The notes under the pieces were generated by a model. The model saw only the letters and a list, made by a program, of their open reading frames with translations, was not told the DNA's origin and made no database searches. 64,000 bases of DNA from an uncultured Granulosicoccaceae bacterium (GTDB lineage Bacteria; Pseudomonadota; Gammaproteobacteria; Granulosicoccales; Granulosicoccaceae): contig CALGLE010000010.1 of the NCBI GenBank assembly GCA_937930305.1, forward strand, positions 1 to 64,000. Reading direction: 5' to 3'. Positions 27,501-36,550 of the stretch are shown here, piece after piece (positions within the stretch are counted from its first letter, which is position 1; each line of letters starts with the position of its first letter). The position numbers and the translations under genes are program-made.

Positions 27501-28121
27501 TAGCTTGTTCCAGGTTGTTCTGTTGGTGTCGAGCGCCTTTATTTCTTTTTGAACGTCCTTGAGCGAATCTCGTAGTTCTCTAACCTGTATTTTTGTGCGC
27601 TTGCCAGGTTTGAAAAATGCATCAGTGGGTAACATCAAGTCGTTAAGTTGATTTGATAGCGTGTTAAGTCCTGTGGTTGCTGCGAACAGAGCAGCGCCTA
27701 AATCACCCTTGTTGTTCAGTATGGATTCACCGCCTTCATGCAAGGTGACATCATCAAACCAAAATCTTGATTTGTAGTCCTGTCTTGATAAATTGTGCGT
27801 GTCTAGAAAATTCGAATCCAAAATCTCATCATCTGCGTTTCGCAGCTGTGTTTTTAGCCGGCGTAAAGATGCATCTGCGCTGGGCAGGCTGACATCAGCT
27901 GCGATTTCTAGACTAGCTGTACTGTGCAGAAAGGCGTAGTTTGAGCGGGTCGGGATGCCATACAAGAAATCCATCATGGCATTGGATATGGTGGACTTTC
28001 CTGCCTCATTGCGACCGCAAACAATGTGTAAATCAGGAGTCGATGTTTTGCCATCGGGAAAATTTAATGTGTAGTCGGTGAAATGGCCATAGCGAATTAA
28101 TTGAAGATTGTTGAACCGCAC
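24531..28121 (-). CDS. YhaN-like AAA/SMC-type ATPase (SbcC-like)
   Basis: 1196 residues from GTG 28121. The N-terminal Walker A is GRNEAGKST (36-44). About 900 residues of heptad-rich, Gln/Glu/Leu-heavy coiled coil follow. The C-terminal ABC-type half has the signature LSVGTRYQLYLALR and Walker B PFIADDIFETFDE. The YHxxYRQ-type end and the partner upstream match YhaN, the ATPase of a Rad50/Mre11-like complex that processes DNA ends. The stop of the nuclease gene is 2 bp before this start, so the two are coupled. Very little family sequence is conserved in the coiled coil, as expected. Confidence 0.85.
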   Translation of the reverse strand: MRFNNLQLIRYGHFTDYTLNFPDGKTSTPDLHIVCGRNEAGKSTISNAMMDFLYGIPTRSNYAFLHSTASLEIAADVSLPSADASLRRLKTQLRNADDEILDSNFLDTHNLSRQDYKSRFWFDDVTLHEGGESILNNKGDLGAALFAATTGLNTLSNQLNDLMLPTDAFFKPGKRTKIQVRELRDSLKDVQKEIKALDTNRTTWNKLTKLHKSQSESIQQIKTELQNKRASKQKLEALKNALKQYHLWKSNQRILESNATLLEVPKHWIEDFQALRQEHHGLDKTLQLVNTEIQALNALITTTPVNDTWRSNKVILEELSQAKELFRQEQQQTQQIQDKLEKSTQSLKAIQIDLSAFPLDKVTQLNLIPTKNIERIDSSIEKWKTTNTLKKHLLHDKEALLSRQDEVKDSNQKTNTIDDNYQNHLDRLQLALDAGGFEELVESGKQQRQRLSELEQETNEIHHALTSIGIDATDDLHKLNAISTETIREVIESRRNAKVRIDAERSKAQQLQATISKLDKQLAQLGHTHTDENRSYKEANAALRKSWSNLQTLLANQADNKIIDSQIERVEKDLAIMEDSVQQHFDTAENVGKINSALQTQQDTSSELIAVMNHISAEEQQLESLINQQNSLIEHLPHVSFDDSNTLLMWRESLEQWRNLDRKRLSQQSKVDDLNSECEQQKAHLLNLVTALNTQGLGNENPNNISLTESLVLAKNALKAGQEIWQKEQLLARKGLEYEQENARLSFKLKESTSQLELHEEEIQSEIAGTWIENCPTTSVVANWPLIKRHASQCLEVFALESSLNAAQQTVSRVTSQITSLNQTLSLNSTGDATNDLNHLVELHQTQLKQDTELRQHTDRLAEQKSKLNLVTVEIKNIEETIRPMHDGLSTSTLDELQTALNQAKAIHQTRQEQNQLELGMCEQLAVDTFLQARVDLDKAMQALEANAKDQPEQNETTSTGTDESDVPQRTQIIRAQMDHRINELAIEEATYEQSLMTAHNSLHDTESQLENMGLDERVAELRQKETDLIHEIEEGVIHTMKLRLGLRAIERGLQHFRDQNRSGMLAEAKRSFTALTQGNYTDLVTRANDKGVEHLFAIRNNGQSVSAEQLSVGTRYQLYLALRIAAYHEYRQHRTPLPFIADDIFETFDEPRTKSALTELSNMATHGQVIYFTHHLHVAEIAREVVPNVNTIALP

Positions 28122-28123
28122 GT

Positions 28124-29416
28124 CTAGTATTCCGTTACCCGGTCAATTTGAATCATGGATAGGAGTTCTCGAACCCCTTGTGTTTGAAAGTCATGAATAG
28201 TTTTTGATCTTTGCTCGGCACTGTCTTGCAATTGATCCCTGGTTTTTTTTGTGGGAATCAGTTTCACTAATTCATCAAATTCTTTATCTGAAATTGTTTT
28301 TAAGATGTCGTCATCTAAATGTGTCATGACGACTTTCTCAAGTTGCTTTAACAGCGACAGTTCTGTTGTGTTTGAAGAATCCGTCGCTGTGGAGACTGAG
28401 TATTGAATTTTATCAAGGTGTACATTCCCAAGTGTTTCCGCAGCCAGTCGAATGGATTCATCGGTGTGTTCTGAATCCACTTTCAACGGATACAACGACT
28501 TATTGCCAGCATGGCATTCAATCCGTATTATCCATCGATCTATCATTGTATAAGTGTCTTTAAGGGCCTGTGCTTCAGTAGAGAAGGCATCGACCAGCGC
28601 CTTCAAAACAGAGTCAGAATGGTTTTCGGAAATCTGAATGTCAGTTAAGTGGATGGCTATGCGCTCGAAACGCACAGGGCACACGATACGTTCTTCAACT
28701 TGACAGTTATCTTCATCTAAAGTAACTAGCGATACCGACTTATTTCCCACTTCCCCCATATCTCGGCCTTGGGGTGTGCCTGGCATTACGATGGTGCTTT
28801 CTTTGGTGTAAATCTGACGGGTATGGATATGCCCCAGTGCCCAATAGTCAAAGCCCATGGAATCGAGTTCAGCTACGGTGCAGGGCGCGTAGATGTCATG
28901 TCCTTCCGAGCCACCTAGACTGGTGTGCAGCAAGGCAATGTTTTTTAGCGACTCGTCGGGTGCTTTAAAGCTACGTAATGCGGATTCTGTGGCGTGTTCC
29001 TCTTTGAAACTGACGCCGTGTATAGCCACGCCTAATTCCTTAAGCACATCCACCTTTTTATTGCCGGTAAATTCAACCACATGCTCTGGTAGAGTAAGGG
29101 TGGTGGTCAACTTCGCGTGGTGATCGTGATTACCACGAATTAAGTAAACTCGCGTGCCGCTGTTTTTGAGCCGATCAAGCTCACGTTTAAAAAAGCCTAC
29201 CGTGGCAACACTAGGGTTGACGCTATCGTAAATATCACCAGCAATCAAAAGTGCCTGAACGCGTTCTTCCAGACAAAGGTCAATGGTGCGCTTGAATGCC
29301 TCGCGGGTAGCGTTTGAAACGTGAGCGGCTAAGGAGGGATCACGTCTAGCAAGCGATTTAAGAGGCGAGTCTAGGTGCAGATCGGCGGTGTGTACAAATC
29401 GAAAAGGTGAATTCAT
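28124..29416 (-). CDS. YhaO-like DNA repair exonuclease (SbcD/Mre11-like)
   Basis: 430 residues. The metallophosphoesterase core carries HTADLHLDSP, GDIYDS, RGNHDHH, LHTS and GHIHTRQ, the full two-metal active site of Mre11/SbcD nucleases. The C-terminal 150 residues are helical and probably bind the partner ATPase. The gene is directly upstream of the YhaN-like gene, 2 bp apart. The complex would act on DNA ends or hairpins in the nucleoid. The pair stands as its own minus-strand unit, starting 46 bp after the pilU stop. Confidence 0.88.
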   Translation of the reverse strand: MNSPFRFVHTADLHLDSPLKSLARRDPSLAAHVSNATREAFKRTIDLCLEERVQALLIAGDIYDSVNPSVATVGFFKRELDRLKNSGTRVYLIRGNHDHHAKLTTTLTLPEHVVEFTGNKKVDVLKELGVAIHGVSFKEEHATESALRSFKAPDESLKNIALLHTSLGGSEGHDIYAPCTVAELDSMGFDYWALGHIHTRQIYTKESTIVMPGTPQGRDMGEVGNKSVSLVTLDEDNCQVEERIVCPVRFERIAIHLTDIQISENHSDSVLKALVDAFSTEAQALKDTYTMIDRWIIRIECHAGNKSLYPLKVDSEHTDESIRLAAETLGNVHLDKIQYSVSTATDSSNTTELSLLKQLEKVVMTHLDDDILKTISDKEFDELVKLIPTKKTRDQLQDSAEQRSKTIHDFQTQGVRELLSMIQIDRVTEY

Positions 29417-29461
29417 CAGACCTCAAAGAATACCTTTTCTTTGAGCTCTGTTGTCGTTCAA

Positions 29462-30949
29462 TTAGCCGATGCGACCCATTCCCATGGTGCCCATTCCGTC
29501 ATCTTCACCACCACCATCCTCGCCTGCATCATCCTCGGGTGGGGCATCGGCTTCAAGTTCTAATGCCATACCCAAACCGGCTGGGGCGGATTCGGCTTCA
29601 GTTTCGGTTTCGGTTTCGGGGGTATCGTTGGCTGCATCCATGGGTTCTTCAATGCCCATCCCCGATTGCATGGCGGCGTGAATGGCGTCTAATCCGTTAT
29701 CTTCTGCTGGTTCCGCGCTTTGTTCATCTTCGGCCGTATTATTCATTGCGGCCTTAGCGGCTTTGATTGCAGCCAATTTTTGTTCCGCCGCTTGAGCCTT
29801 GGCCTTAGCTTCTTGTGCTTTTGCCATCGCTGCATCACTGGGCATCTGGCCCTTAGCAAGCAAATTGTCTTCTTCCTCATCATCGTCTTTGCTCCCGCTG
29901 AGCTTGAAACGAAGGCGAAGGTTATTGGCAGAGTCGGCGTTTTTCAAAGCTTCCTCTTGGCTGATTCGACCTTCCATTGCTAGTTCAAACAGGTGTCCAT
30001 CGAAGGTCTTCATACCAGCATTTGATGACTTTTCCATAGTCTCTTTGATCTCATTAAGTTGACCTTTCATGATCATTTGCTTAATGGTGTGCGAGCCCAA
30101 TAATATTTCAATGGCAGCGCACCGTTTGCCATCGACGGTTGGGATAAGTCGTTGCGAAATGATCGCTCGAATGTTGTTACCTATATCATGCAGCAACTGA
30201 TTTCTCCGCTCTTCAGGGAAGAAATTGATGATTCTATCCAGTGCTTGATTGGCATTGTTAGCGTGCAGTGTAGAAATGGCTAGGTGGCCGGTTTCTGCAA
30301 ACGCGACGGCGTGCTCCATTGTTTCTCGATCGCGTATTTCACCAATAAGAATAACGTCAGGTGCTTGGCGAAGTGTATTTTTTAGTGCTTTGTGATAGCT
30401 CAGTGTGTCCACACCCACTTCACGTTGATTGATGATGCATTTTTTATGTGGATGAACATATTCCACTGGGTCTTCAATGGTGATGATGTGACCGCCCTTG
30501 AAACCATTGCGATGATCAATCAAAGCTGCCAGCGATGTTGATTTACCAGAGCCCGTTCCACCAACAAACAACACGAGTCCGTTCTTCGCTTCAATAACTT
30601 CTTTTAATACTTCTGGTAATCCCAGATCATCGAATTTTGGTATCTCTGTCTGAATGTTTCGGGCGACGATGGATACTTCATTTCGTTGTTGAAAAATATT
30701 CACACGAAAACGGCCGATCCCTTCTGGGGATATGGCTAAATTCATTTCGAGTTCCTGTTCGAACTCCAAATTTTGTTCTTCATTCATTATGCTCTTGGCT
30801 ATGTCTAGCACCTCGCCTTTGCCCATAGGCTCTTCGGCAAGCGGTGTTAGAACGCCTGAGAACTTCGCGCTAGGTGGCGCGCCAGTGGAAAGATAGAGAT
30901 CCGACCCATCTTCGTCAGCAAGGCGTTTGAGATATTCGAAAAAGCTCAT
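29462..30949 (-). CDS. pilU: Type IV pilus retraction ATPase PilU with long acidic C-terminal tail
   Basis: 495 residues from ATG 30949. The secretion ATPase core shows Walker A GGTGSGKST, Asp-box TIEDPVE, Walker B PDVILIGEIRD and the His-box TGHLAISTLHANN. The N-terminal FFEYLKRLADEDGSDLYLSTGAPP is typical of PilU. PilU helps PilT pull back type IV pili from the inner-membrane base. Usual PilU is about 380 residues. Here about 110 extra residues follow, rich in Ala, Glu and Asp (including a TETETETE run) and ending in Gly-Met repeats. pilY1 is upstream on the same strand, but a terminator separates them. Confidence 0.88.
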   Translation of the reverse strand: MSFFEYLKRLADEDGSDLYLSTGAPPSAKFSGVLTPLAEEPMGKGEVLDIAKSIMNEEQNLEFEQELEMNLAISPEGIGRFRVNIFQQRNEVSIVARNIQTEIPKFDDLGLPEVLKEVIEAKNGLVLFVGGTGSGKSTSLAALIDHRNGFKGGHIITIEDPVEYVHPHKKCIINQREVGVDTLSYHKALKNTLRQAPDVILIGEIRDRETMEHAVAFAETGHLAISTLHANNANQALDRIINFFPEERRNQLLHDIGNNIRAIISQRLIPTVDGKRCAAIEILLGSHTIKQMIMKGQLNEIKETMEKSSNAGMKTFDGHLFELAMEGRISQEEALKNADSANNLRLRFKLSGSKDDDEEEDNLLAKGQMPSDAAMAKAQEAKAKAQAAEQKLAAIKAAKAAMNNTAEDEQSAEPAEDNGLDAIHAAMQSGMGIEEPMDAANDTPETETETEAESAPAGLGMALELEADAPPEDDAGEDGGGEDDGMGTMGMGRIG

Positions 30950-31064
30950 GATGGCAATCAATGTTGTTGGGTGAACAGGTTTAATATCGACCTAATTCAT
31001 GTTTCATTGATCGATGTATCCGGGAATTGCCACTCAATCTAGACATTCGTTCTTGGGTGTCTGC

Positions 31065-31099
31065 GCAAAAAGAAGGGTGATCCTATTTTGGACCACCCT
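31065..31099 (-). terminator. Rho-independent terminator after pilY1
   Basis: Read on the minus strand, AAGGGTGGTCC pairs with GGATCACCCTT (one wobble) around a 6-nt loop and is followed by CTTTTTG. It lies 34 bp after the pilY1 stop and before pilU. Confidence 0.8.
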
Positions 31100-31132
31100 T
31101 ATGATTAGCTGGCATCTTTCAGATGTACTGAC

Positions 31133-34100
31133 CTATCTTGAGTGCCAGAAAATACGAGAGAGTTTCTGTGGAAACATAGAAACAACCTCGTTATCCACCA
31201 AAACGGATACATCCCCACTTTCAGGAAAGAGCACCGTGGGTTGCGGCAAAATCCCATCTCCGTTCACTGTTGTGCTTCGATCGGCAGCAGTAAACGTATC
31301 GGTAACGCCACTTAAGCTGTCTGGCGGAACGGGCTGAGCGGTAGCTAAGTCCATCATATAAAATCGATTGGTGCCAATGGCTTCACAAGGGTCCACCGTT
31401 GTCATATCGCCAGAATCAAATGTTGTTGCCATAATTCTGCCGCTAAAGGTAACCAGCGGTGACAAGGCTTTTTCATGGGCACCTAAGTTTATAAACCAAC
31501 CGTCAGAGTCGTTTAACTGATCTCTTGCATTGTTCGCCGTCGTAGAATCAGCAGACCCTATATCGTTAGTCGTGGCGTTATACAGGTTGGTGGCCAATAC
31601 CGTGGTAAACGAACCGGGTAAATCCGTTGTTACAGCGGTATCTCGAACCATGTAGATGCGATCGTTAGAATTTACTCGTAAGGGGTTCGTACGATTCCCT
31701 GAGCCGATTGAAATTGACAGAAAGTCCCCATAAACCGATGAATTCAATGCCACACTTGGGGGGTAGAAAAAGCTTCTGTGACCACCATCATTTAAATCGG
31801 CCAACTTAGTGCCAGTAACCCCAGAATCTATATCGTCAAAATCGATTCTCCAAAGGTTACCGCCTAAATCCCCAACATAAATGCGATCCATCAGGTCATC
31901 ACCGTCAATATCTATAAGGGTCAGATCGGAAGGAATGGCGTAGTCCATGCCACTCACATCTGTACCATCAATACTCATGACCACTTCTTTATTGCGATCC
32001 ACCATATAAATCGCATTACCCATGGTGCCAGCGACCTTGGTTGTTGAGCCATCAAGTTGTGCAGCATCGTAGCCCCCACCAAAAGCGAGAACTTCTTTTT
32101 CAACGCCCTTATGCAGAACGTTGACCAATGAAGGTCGCGACCAGGTTTCTCCCAAACGAGGAAACTTAGCTGAACCTCCGTCAATACGCCACATCAAGCG
32201 TGGAGAATTTGGGTTGGTTACATCCAGCGCGTAGTAGTGTGAACCTCCGCGACGCATGCCGAATACCAGCATCACTTTATCGGTGCCATTGACAATGCCG
32301 TCTTTGTTTTCGTCTGTGTGCCAACGTATCAGATCACCGTCAAGTCCATAAATTCGATCACTGCTGGTTTCATTCGTGTAGTGACCTGGTAGCTTGGTTA
32401 ATAATTCACGCGGCATAAACGCAAAGAGTTCTTCACCACCAGTAGTCAAACCATTAGGTTCTAATGGGGCAGTAGCGTCAATAGCGTGTATAAATCCTTG
32501 GTTTGTCATTACGTACATCACCTGCGATGTACCGTAATTTATTTTTACCGGTTGAGAATGCAGCGGATCTCCCATCGGGGCAGTTTGAATCCAATCAAGC
32601 AGGGCATCTCTGTTTCCGGTGCCGCCCAACATGGCATCGTTGATGTTGGTATTTGTCTTAACCATATCGTGATTGCCACTGGCTGCCAGTGCTACCCCAA
32701 TAGCGGGTATCTCCGCATCACTAGCATAAGTCAGCAGAGTTCGACCACCGGCTGAAAGCTTGGCGGACGCGCCACCTTCGGTTACCGCGTCGCCATCAGA
32801 GGCTTGCGACCAAAAACTTTGCGCGCTTTCACTCATGACTCGCACGCCATTTTGTAATTCAGTGGCAGGGATGTTGTTGATATCAACCAGCCCCATGTTG
32901 TCAACAAAATAGCCTTTTAGATTACCACCCCAACTAGCCGTACCAGATGGTTTGAATAAGGAATAGAACACTCGATTTTCGTGAGCAAAGTTGGCTCTGT
33001 CCACATCAACTGCAAGTGGTGCAAAGCTTTGGCTTGTGGTGGTCAGATCATTCAATATTGCGTTTAAGGCAGAGGTGAGTGATTCAGGGGAAGTTGCTTC
33101 GAAAAATCCGCCGTTACCCGCTGTAGCTAACTCTTCTAAATAGGCTTTACCTGGGCCATCCGTGTCAAAACCCACGGTATAGGTATTGATGACACTGTCG
33201 GGGATGCCAGGCACCTGTGGGTTATTGGCTAGTTCAGCCACGACTTCGGGTCCACATCTGCCGGCATCAGCGCCTTCGTTGTTGAATTTAAAAATACTAC
33301 TAAGATTATCGCAAGAGTCAATTGAATCACCGATGACCCCTTCGATCTGACTGTTGTTATGGCGTCGAGTAGGTTCACCATCAGAAACCAACACGATGGC
33401 GTGTGCTTGGCACTGCGCGGTAATTGGTGATTTATAGGTGGCTCCAGCCCAACGATCTTCACGCTCGTACTTACAGACATTGCGATCACTGGAAGACCAG
33501 GTTCCGCCGTCTGGGCTGGAACCAGAATTTGCTGCGATTAATTCGCAGGATGACGTGACTTTTCCTGCGCATCCGTTCTGTCTGTCGGGATAGAGTCCCC
33601 CGACCGTGTAGTCATCGCACCATCCGAAGCCGCCTGTACCACCCGTGGCTTGGTAGGCATCCGCGGGCAAGTAACTGCCGGGATGGGCTGCAAAACGAGA
33701 ATTGTTGTCAAATCGATCGTTGGCCACATTCCAAGTTTTAGGTGCGTGATAGTCGGTTTCTAATGGGTCTTTACCGTTATGGTAAACCGCAGCGCCTTGA
33801 AAATAGGCCGCAGCTTCTGCCAGAGCATCCACCGTGGCGGTGGCACCGCCAACCGGATTGTGATCTAACAAGCTACCAATGGCTTCCTCCACCGTTTTCG
33901 CACCGGCTGGAATATTAGAATCGATCGTGTTGGCGTCGGCTGCAAGATCACTCAGTGGCCACTGCACGCCTGAGGGCTCCCAGCTATACAAAGAGCCAAT
34001 GGATGCGTTTACTTTTCCGTTGTTAGCCGCTAATACTTGCTTAACGGCCGTTCGTAAAATCGAGATCTTGGAGTCTGTAGCTCCAGGCAGTGCATCATTC

Positions 34101-34273
34101 ATACTTCCCGAGTAATCAAGAACAAAGACTAAATTGGGTTTCGCGCTGGCAGCGATTTGAGCGGCGAATACTTCGGTATCATCTGCCATTGCCGTGCTAG
34201 AAACCACTAGCGCGGCGGCACCGGCGTGTAACACAGATTTCGACCATCGTTTAGTGAACGACTGGGATTGCAT
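31133..34273 (-). CDS. pilY1: Type IV pilus tip-associated protein PilY1
   Basis: 1046 residues. A signal peptide ends at STAMA. A von Willebrand A domain follows, with MIDAS sequence D53-Y-S-G-S, then a C-terminal beta-propeller. The propeller carries the PilY1-type calcium loop DIDGDDLMD near residue 787, in the characteristic setting before RIYVGDLGGNLWRID. PilY1 is exported, supports pilus extension and adhesion, and calcium binding lets it oppose retraction. The minor pilin genes that often accompany pilY1 (fimU, pilVWX, pilE) are not in this window, so it stands apart here. The length is at the short end for the family. Confidence 0.9.
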   Translation of the reverse strand: MQSQSFTKRWSKSVLHAGAAALVVSSTAMADDTEVFAAQIAASAKPNLVFVLDYSGSMNDALPGATDSKISILRTAVKQVLAANNGKVNASIGSLYSWEPSGVQWPLSDLAADANTIDSNIPAGAKTVEEAIGSLLDHNPVGGATATVDALAEAAAYFQGAAVYHNGKDPLETDYHAPKTWNVANDRFDNNSRFAAHPGSYLPADAYQATGGTGGFGWCDDYTVGGLYPDRQNGCAGKVTSSCELIAANSGSSPDGGTWSSSDRNVCKYEREDRWAGATYKSPITAQCQAHAIVLVSDGEPTRRHNNSQIEGVIGDSIDSCDNLSSIFKFNNEGADAGRCGPEVVAELANNPQVPGIPDSVINTYTVGFDTDGPGKAYLEELATAGNGGFFEATSPESLTSALNAILNDLTTTSQSFAPLAVDVDRANFAHENRVFYSLFKPSGTASWGGNLKGYFVDNMGLVDINNIPATELQNGVRVMSESAQSFWSQASDGDAVTEGGASAKLSAGGRTLLTYASDAEIPAIGVALAASGNHDMVKTNTNINDAMLGGTGNRDALLDWIQTAPMGDPLHSQPVKINYGTSQVMYVMTNQGFIHAIDATAPLEPNGLTTGGEELFAFMPRELLTKLPGHYTNETSSDRIYGLDGDLIRWHTDENKDGIVNGTDKVMLVFGMRRGGSHYYALDVTNPNSPRLMWRIDGGSAKFPRLGETWSRPSLVNVLHKGVEKEVLAFGGGYDAAQLDGSTTKVAGTMGNAIYMVDRNKEVVMSIDGTDVSGMDYAIPSDLTLIDIDGDDLMDRIYVGDLGGNLWRIDFDDIDSGVTGTKLADLNDGGHRSFFYPPSVALNSSVYGDFLSISIGSGNRTNPLRVNSNDRIYMVRDTAVTTDLPGSFTTVLATNLYNATTNDIGSADSTTANNARDQLNDSDGWFINLGAHEKALSPLVTFSGRIMATTFDSGDMTTVDPCEAIGTNRFYMMDLATAQPVPPDSLSGVTDTFTAADRSTTVNGDGILPQPTVLFPESGDVSVLVDNEVVSMFPQKLSRIFWHSR

Positions 34274-34449
34274 GCAATCACTCCTCTCGAATAGCGTTTT
34301 GGAACACGGAACTCACGTCAGCTTGGGCGACTATAAAAAAGATCCTTGCTTGTGGTTTTATGTCGACAGAACATGGACATCACTTAAGAGTGAGATTTTC
34401 AAAATGGGTGCTACCACTCAATTGCGCACACAGTTATGATGCGTTCACC

Positions 34450-35889
34450 ATGACCAGTGAACGACAATCACACCCATTAGGCAGTCTGTTTCGCCCCATT
34501 CCTGGCTACTCTGTAGCTATTCTGAGAATTGTGATGGGGGTGCTGCTGCTATTCGAGAGCGTAAACTACGGAATTTTCCATTGTCTTGACTGCTTGTATC
34601 GGAGCACAGAGTATTTATTTAAGTACCCCTATTTCGACTGGGTAGCGCTTCCGCCAGGTCGTGGCTTAGAAATGTTGTTCTTTGTTATGGGGGTCGCATC
34701 TGTTGGCGTCATACTAGGTTTTTGGTACCGAGTATCCATCATCGTATTAACCGTTTGTTTTACTTGGTACTTCTTGATTGATGCATCCGAGTATCTTAAT
34801 CATTTTTATTTAACCATTCTATTTTTATGCATTTTGTGTGTCATCCCGGCGAATCGGGTGTGGTCCCTAGATGCGAAACGTAACGGCTATTCACCCTATA
34901 TCGGTAACTGGTCACGACTGCTACTCATCCTGCAACTAGAAATTGTGTTGATCTATGCTGGCGTCGTTAAACTAAACGCTGACTGGCTGCAGCTTGAGCC
35001 CCTGCGGCTGTGGATGACTAGCTATGCTGTGAATGCCGGGCCGTTTATGCAATGGTTAACACAGGATGTTGGAATTGCTTTGGGGGCTTATGGAGCCATC
35101 GCCCTGCATATAATCGGTGCCCCCTTGCTGTTGTTTCAAAAAACCCGGCTGCCGGTATTTTGCTGCTACCTAATATTCCACGCGATAAATGCCACAGTAT
35201 TTAATATCGGTATTTTTCCGTTTATGACAGCGGCGGCCACCACACTGTTATTTGCACCGGATTGGCCATTAAACTTATGGCAAAAGTTTAAACAGAAAAT
35301 TTCACATTCGAAGGAACAAACGTTAACCCAAGAAAGTCCACCTGTAATGGGACATGCCGCAAGCTCTTCTGTTCTCTCGTTGGCAGATACCGTTCAACAC
35401 AATGGCCTGCGCGCGCTCATTGTTAAGTTTTTTACTTTGTGGTTACTCGTCCAGGTCATCGTACCCACACGTCCACTGTGGTATGCAGGTCCCGTGGCGT
35501 GGAATGAAGCTGGTCATCGGTTCAGTTGGCGGATGAAGCTTCGTGATAAGCGAGGTAAAACATCCTTCTTGCTGCGTAATGAAAAAACTAACACGCTAAA
35601 GGTAATGAACCCTGAGAAATTTCTTACTCCGCGTCAATCGATAAAAATGACTTGCCAGCCTGATTTGATTTGGCAGTTTGCTCAGTTTTTAGAAAACAAA
35701 GAACTTAACGCGGATGCCAGTGGATCACTTGACGCAACGGATATTAAGATTGTGGCTAGTGCATATTGTTCATTAAATACGCGTAAAGCGGTATCGCTAT
35801 TGAAGCCAGTCGATTTAACATCGATTGCACGAAGCACTCCCAGAGAAGAATGGGTAACAGAATTGACAGAAGTCTTGCCGAAACGTTAG
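34450..35889 (+). CDS. Vitamin K-dependent gamma-carboxylase-like (HTTM) membrane protein
   Basis: 479 residues with about eight hydrophobic segments in the first 330, then a hydrophilic domain. The key region YAGVVKLNADW (K174) lines up with human gamma-carboxylase AGVKKLDADW, whose lysine is the catalytic base. FHAINATVFNIGIFPF (H244) matches the human FHCMNSQLFSIGMFSY. The family epoxidises reduced quinone while carboxylating glutamate in animals; bacterial members have no proven substrate. ATG 34450 begins the conserved N-terminal part, while an in-frame ATG at 34360 adds non-family residues. It is divergent from pilY1, with a 176-bp gap. About 130 C-terminal residues are not shared with the human core that I recall. 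Confidence 0.8.
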   Translation: MTSERQSHPLGSLFRPIPGYSVAILRIVMGVLLLFESVNYGIFHCLDCLYRSTEYLFKYPYFDWVALPPGRGLEMLFFVMGVASVGVILGFWYRVSIIVLTVCFTWYFLIDASEYLNHFYLTILFLCILCVIPANRVWSLDAKRNGYSPYIGNWSRLLLILQLEIVLIYAGVVKLNADWLQLEPLRLWMTSYAVNAGPFMQWLTQDVGIALGAYGAIALHIIGAPLLLFQKTRLPVFCCYLIFHAINATVFNIGIFPFMTAAATTLLFAPDWPLNLWQKFKQKISHSKEQTLTQESPPVMGHAASSSVLSLADTVQHNGLRALIVKFFTLWLLVQVIVPTRPLWYAGPVAWNEAGHRFSWRMKLRDKRGKTSFLLRNEKTNTLKVMNPEKFLTPRQSIKMTCQPDLIWQFAQFLENKELNADASGSLDATDIKIVASAYCSLNTRKAVSLLKPVDLTSIARSTPREEWVTELTEVLPKR

Positions 35890-36089
35890 TTAAAAACGAA
35901 TATGTATCGTTAAACGTGCTTTGCCTTAATTGAAACTGAATGCAAACTGCGTTTGTTGTTACAGCGGTGCCATAAAGCCTTGGTTGAATTCTCTGTAACT
36001 TGTTCATTTCATGTTGCGTCGTTAGGTTTGTGTGGTCGAGCAAAAACATCTGTTCGATTTTCATTTTTTCTCCACTCAAGGATATTCAA

Positions 36090-36374
36090 ATGACTTTGCA
36101 TAAATCTCTGATCGCGACTGCGTTATTTTCAGCCATGGCTTTCACAGGCGTAGCGCACGCTGAATCACCTGCTTGTGGGGATCCACAAGACGATTCGTGG
36201 ATGGCTGAAACTGACTTGCTTGAAAAAGTACAGGGTATGGGTTATGCCATTGATACCTTGGCTATCTCGGAAGGCAATTGCTACGAACTTACCGGTAAGA
36301 ACAGCACGGGTGATAGCGTTGTAACTTACCTTGACCCACGTACCGGTGAGATTGTCGACGAAGCTATTCAGTGA
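36090..36374 (+). CDS. Small exported PepSY-type protein
   Basis: 94 residues from ATG 36090, preceded by CAAGGA. The signal peptide ends at GVAHA. The mature part of about 70 residues has two cysteines that could form a disulfide. Its helix-strand pattern (LLEKVQGMGYAIDTLAISEGNCYEL, then VVTYLDPRTGEIV) is the PepSY fold. Such proteins are periplasmic and often modulate proteases or sensors. It is 200 bp after the gamma-carboxylase-like gene on the same strand, and no terminator is evident between them. A functional link is speculative. Confidence 0.75.
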   Translation: MTLHKSLIATALFSAMAFTGVAHAESPACGDPQDDSWMAETDLLEKVQGMGYAIDTLAISEGNCYELTGKNSTGDSVVTYLDPRTGEIVDEAIQ

Positions 36375-36550
36375 ACCCGGTTGACTTAAGCTAATTGAAT
36401 TAGGCTTATTTACAAAAAGATTGGATGGTTGTTTCGATAACAATCATTAAGGGTAAGTTGGCTCGATAAGCAAAGGGGCAGCGGGGTGCACACCGCTGTC
36501 TCGTTGTGCAGGTATACTGTTAGACCTCCTGCGCAGTCCAGCCTTTGTAC

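Noticed and set aside
36366-36550. AT-rich and GC-rich hairpins between the PepSY gene and the AEC gene
   Set aside because: Stems have a bulge or lack a T run, so I do not call a terminator.
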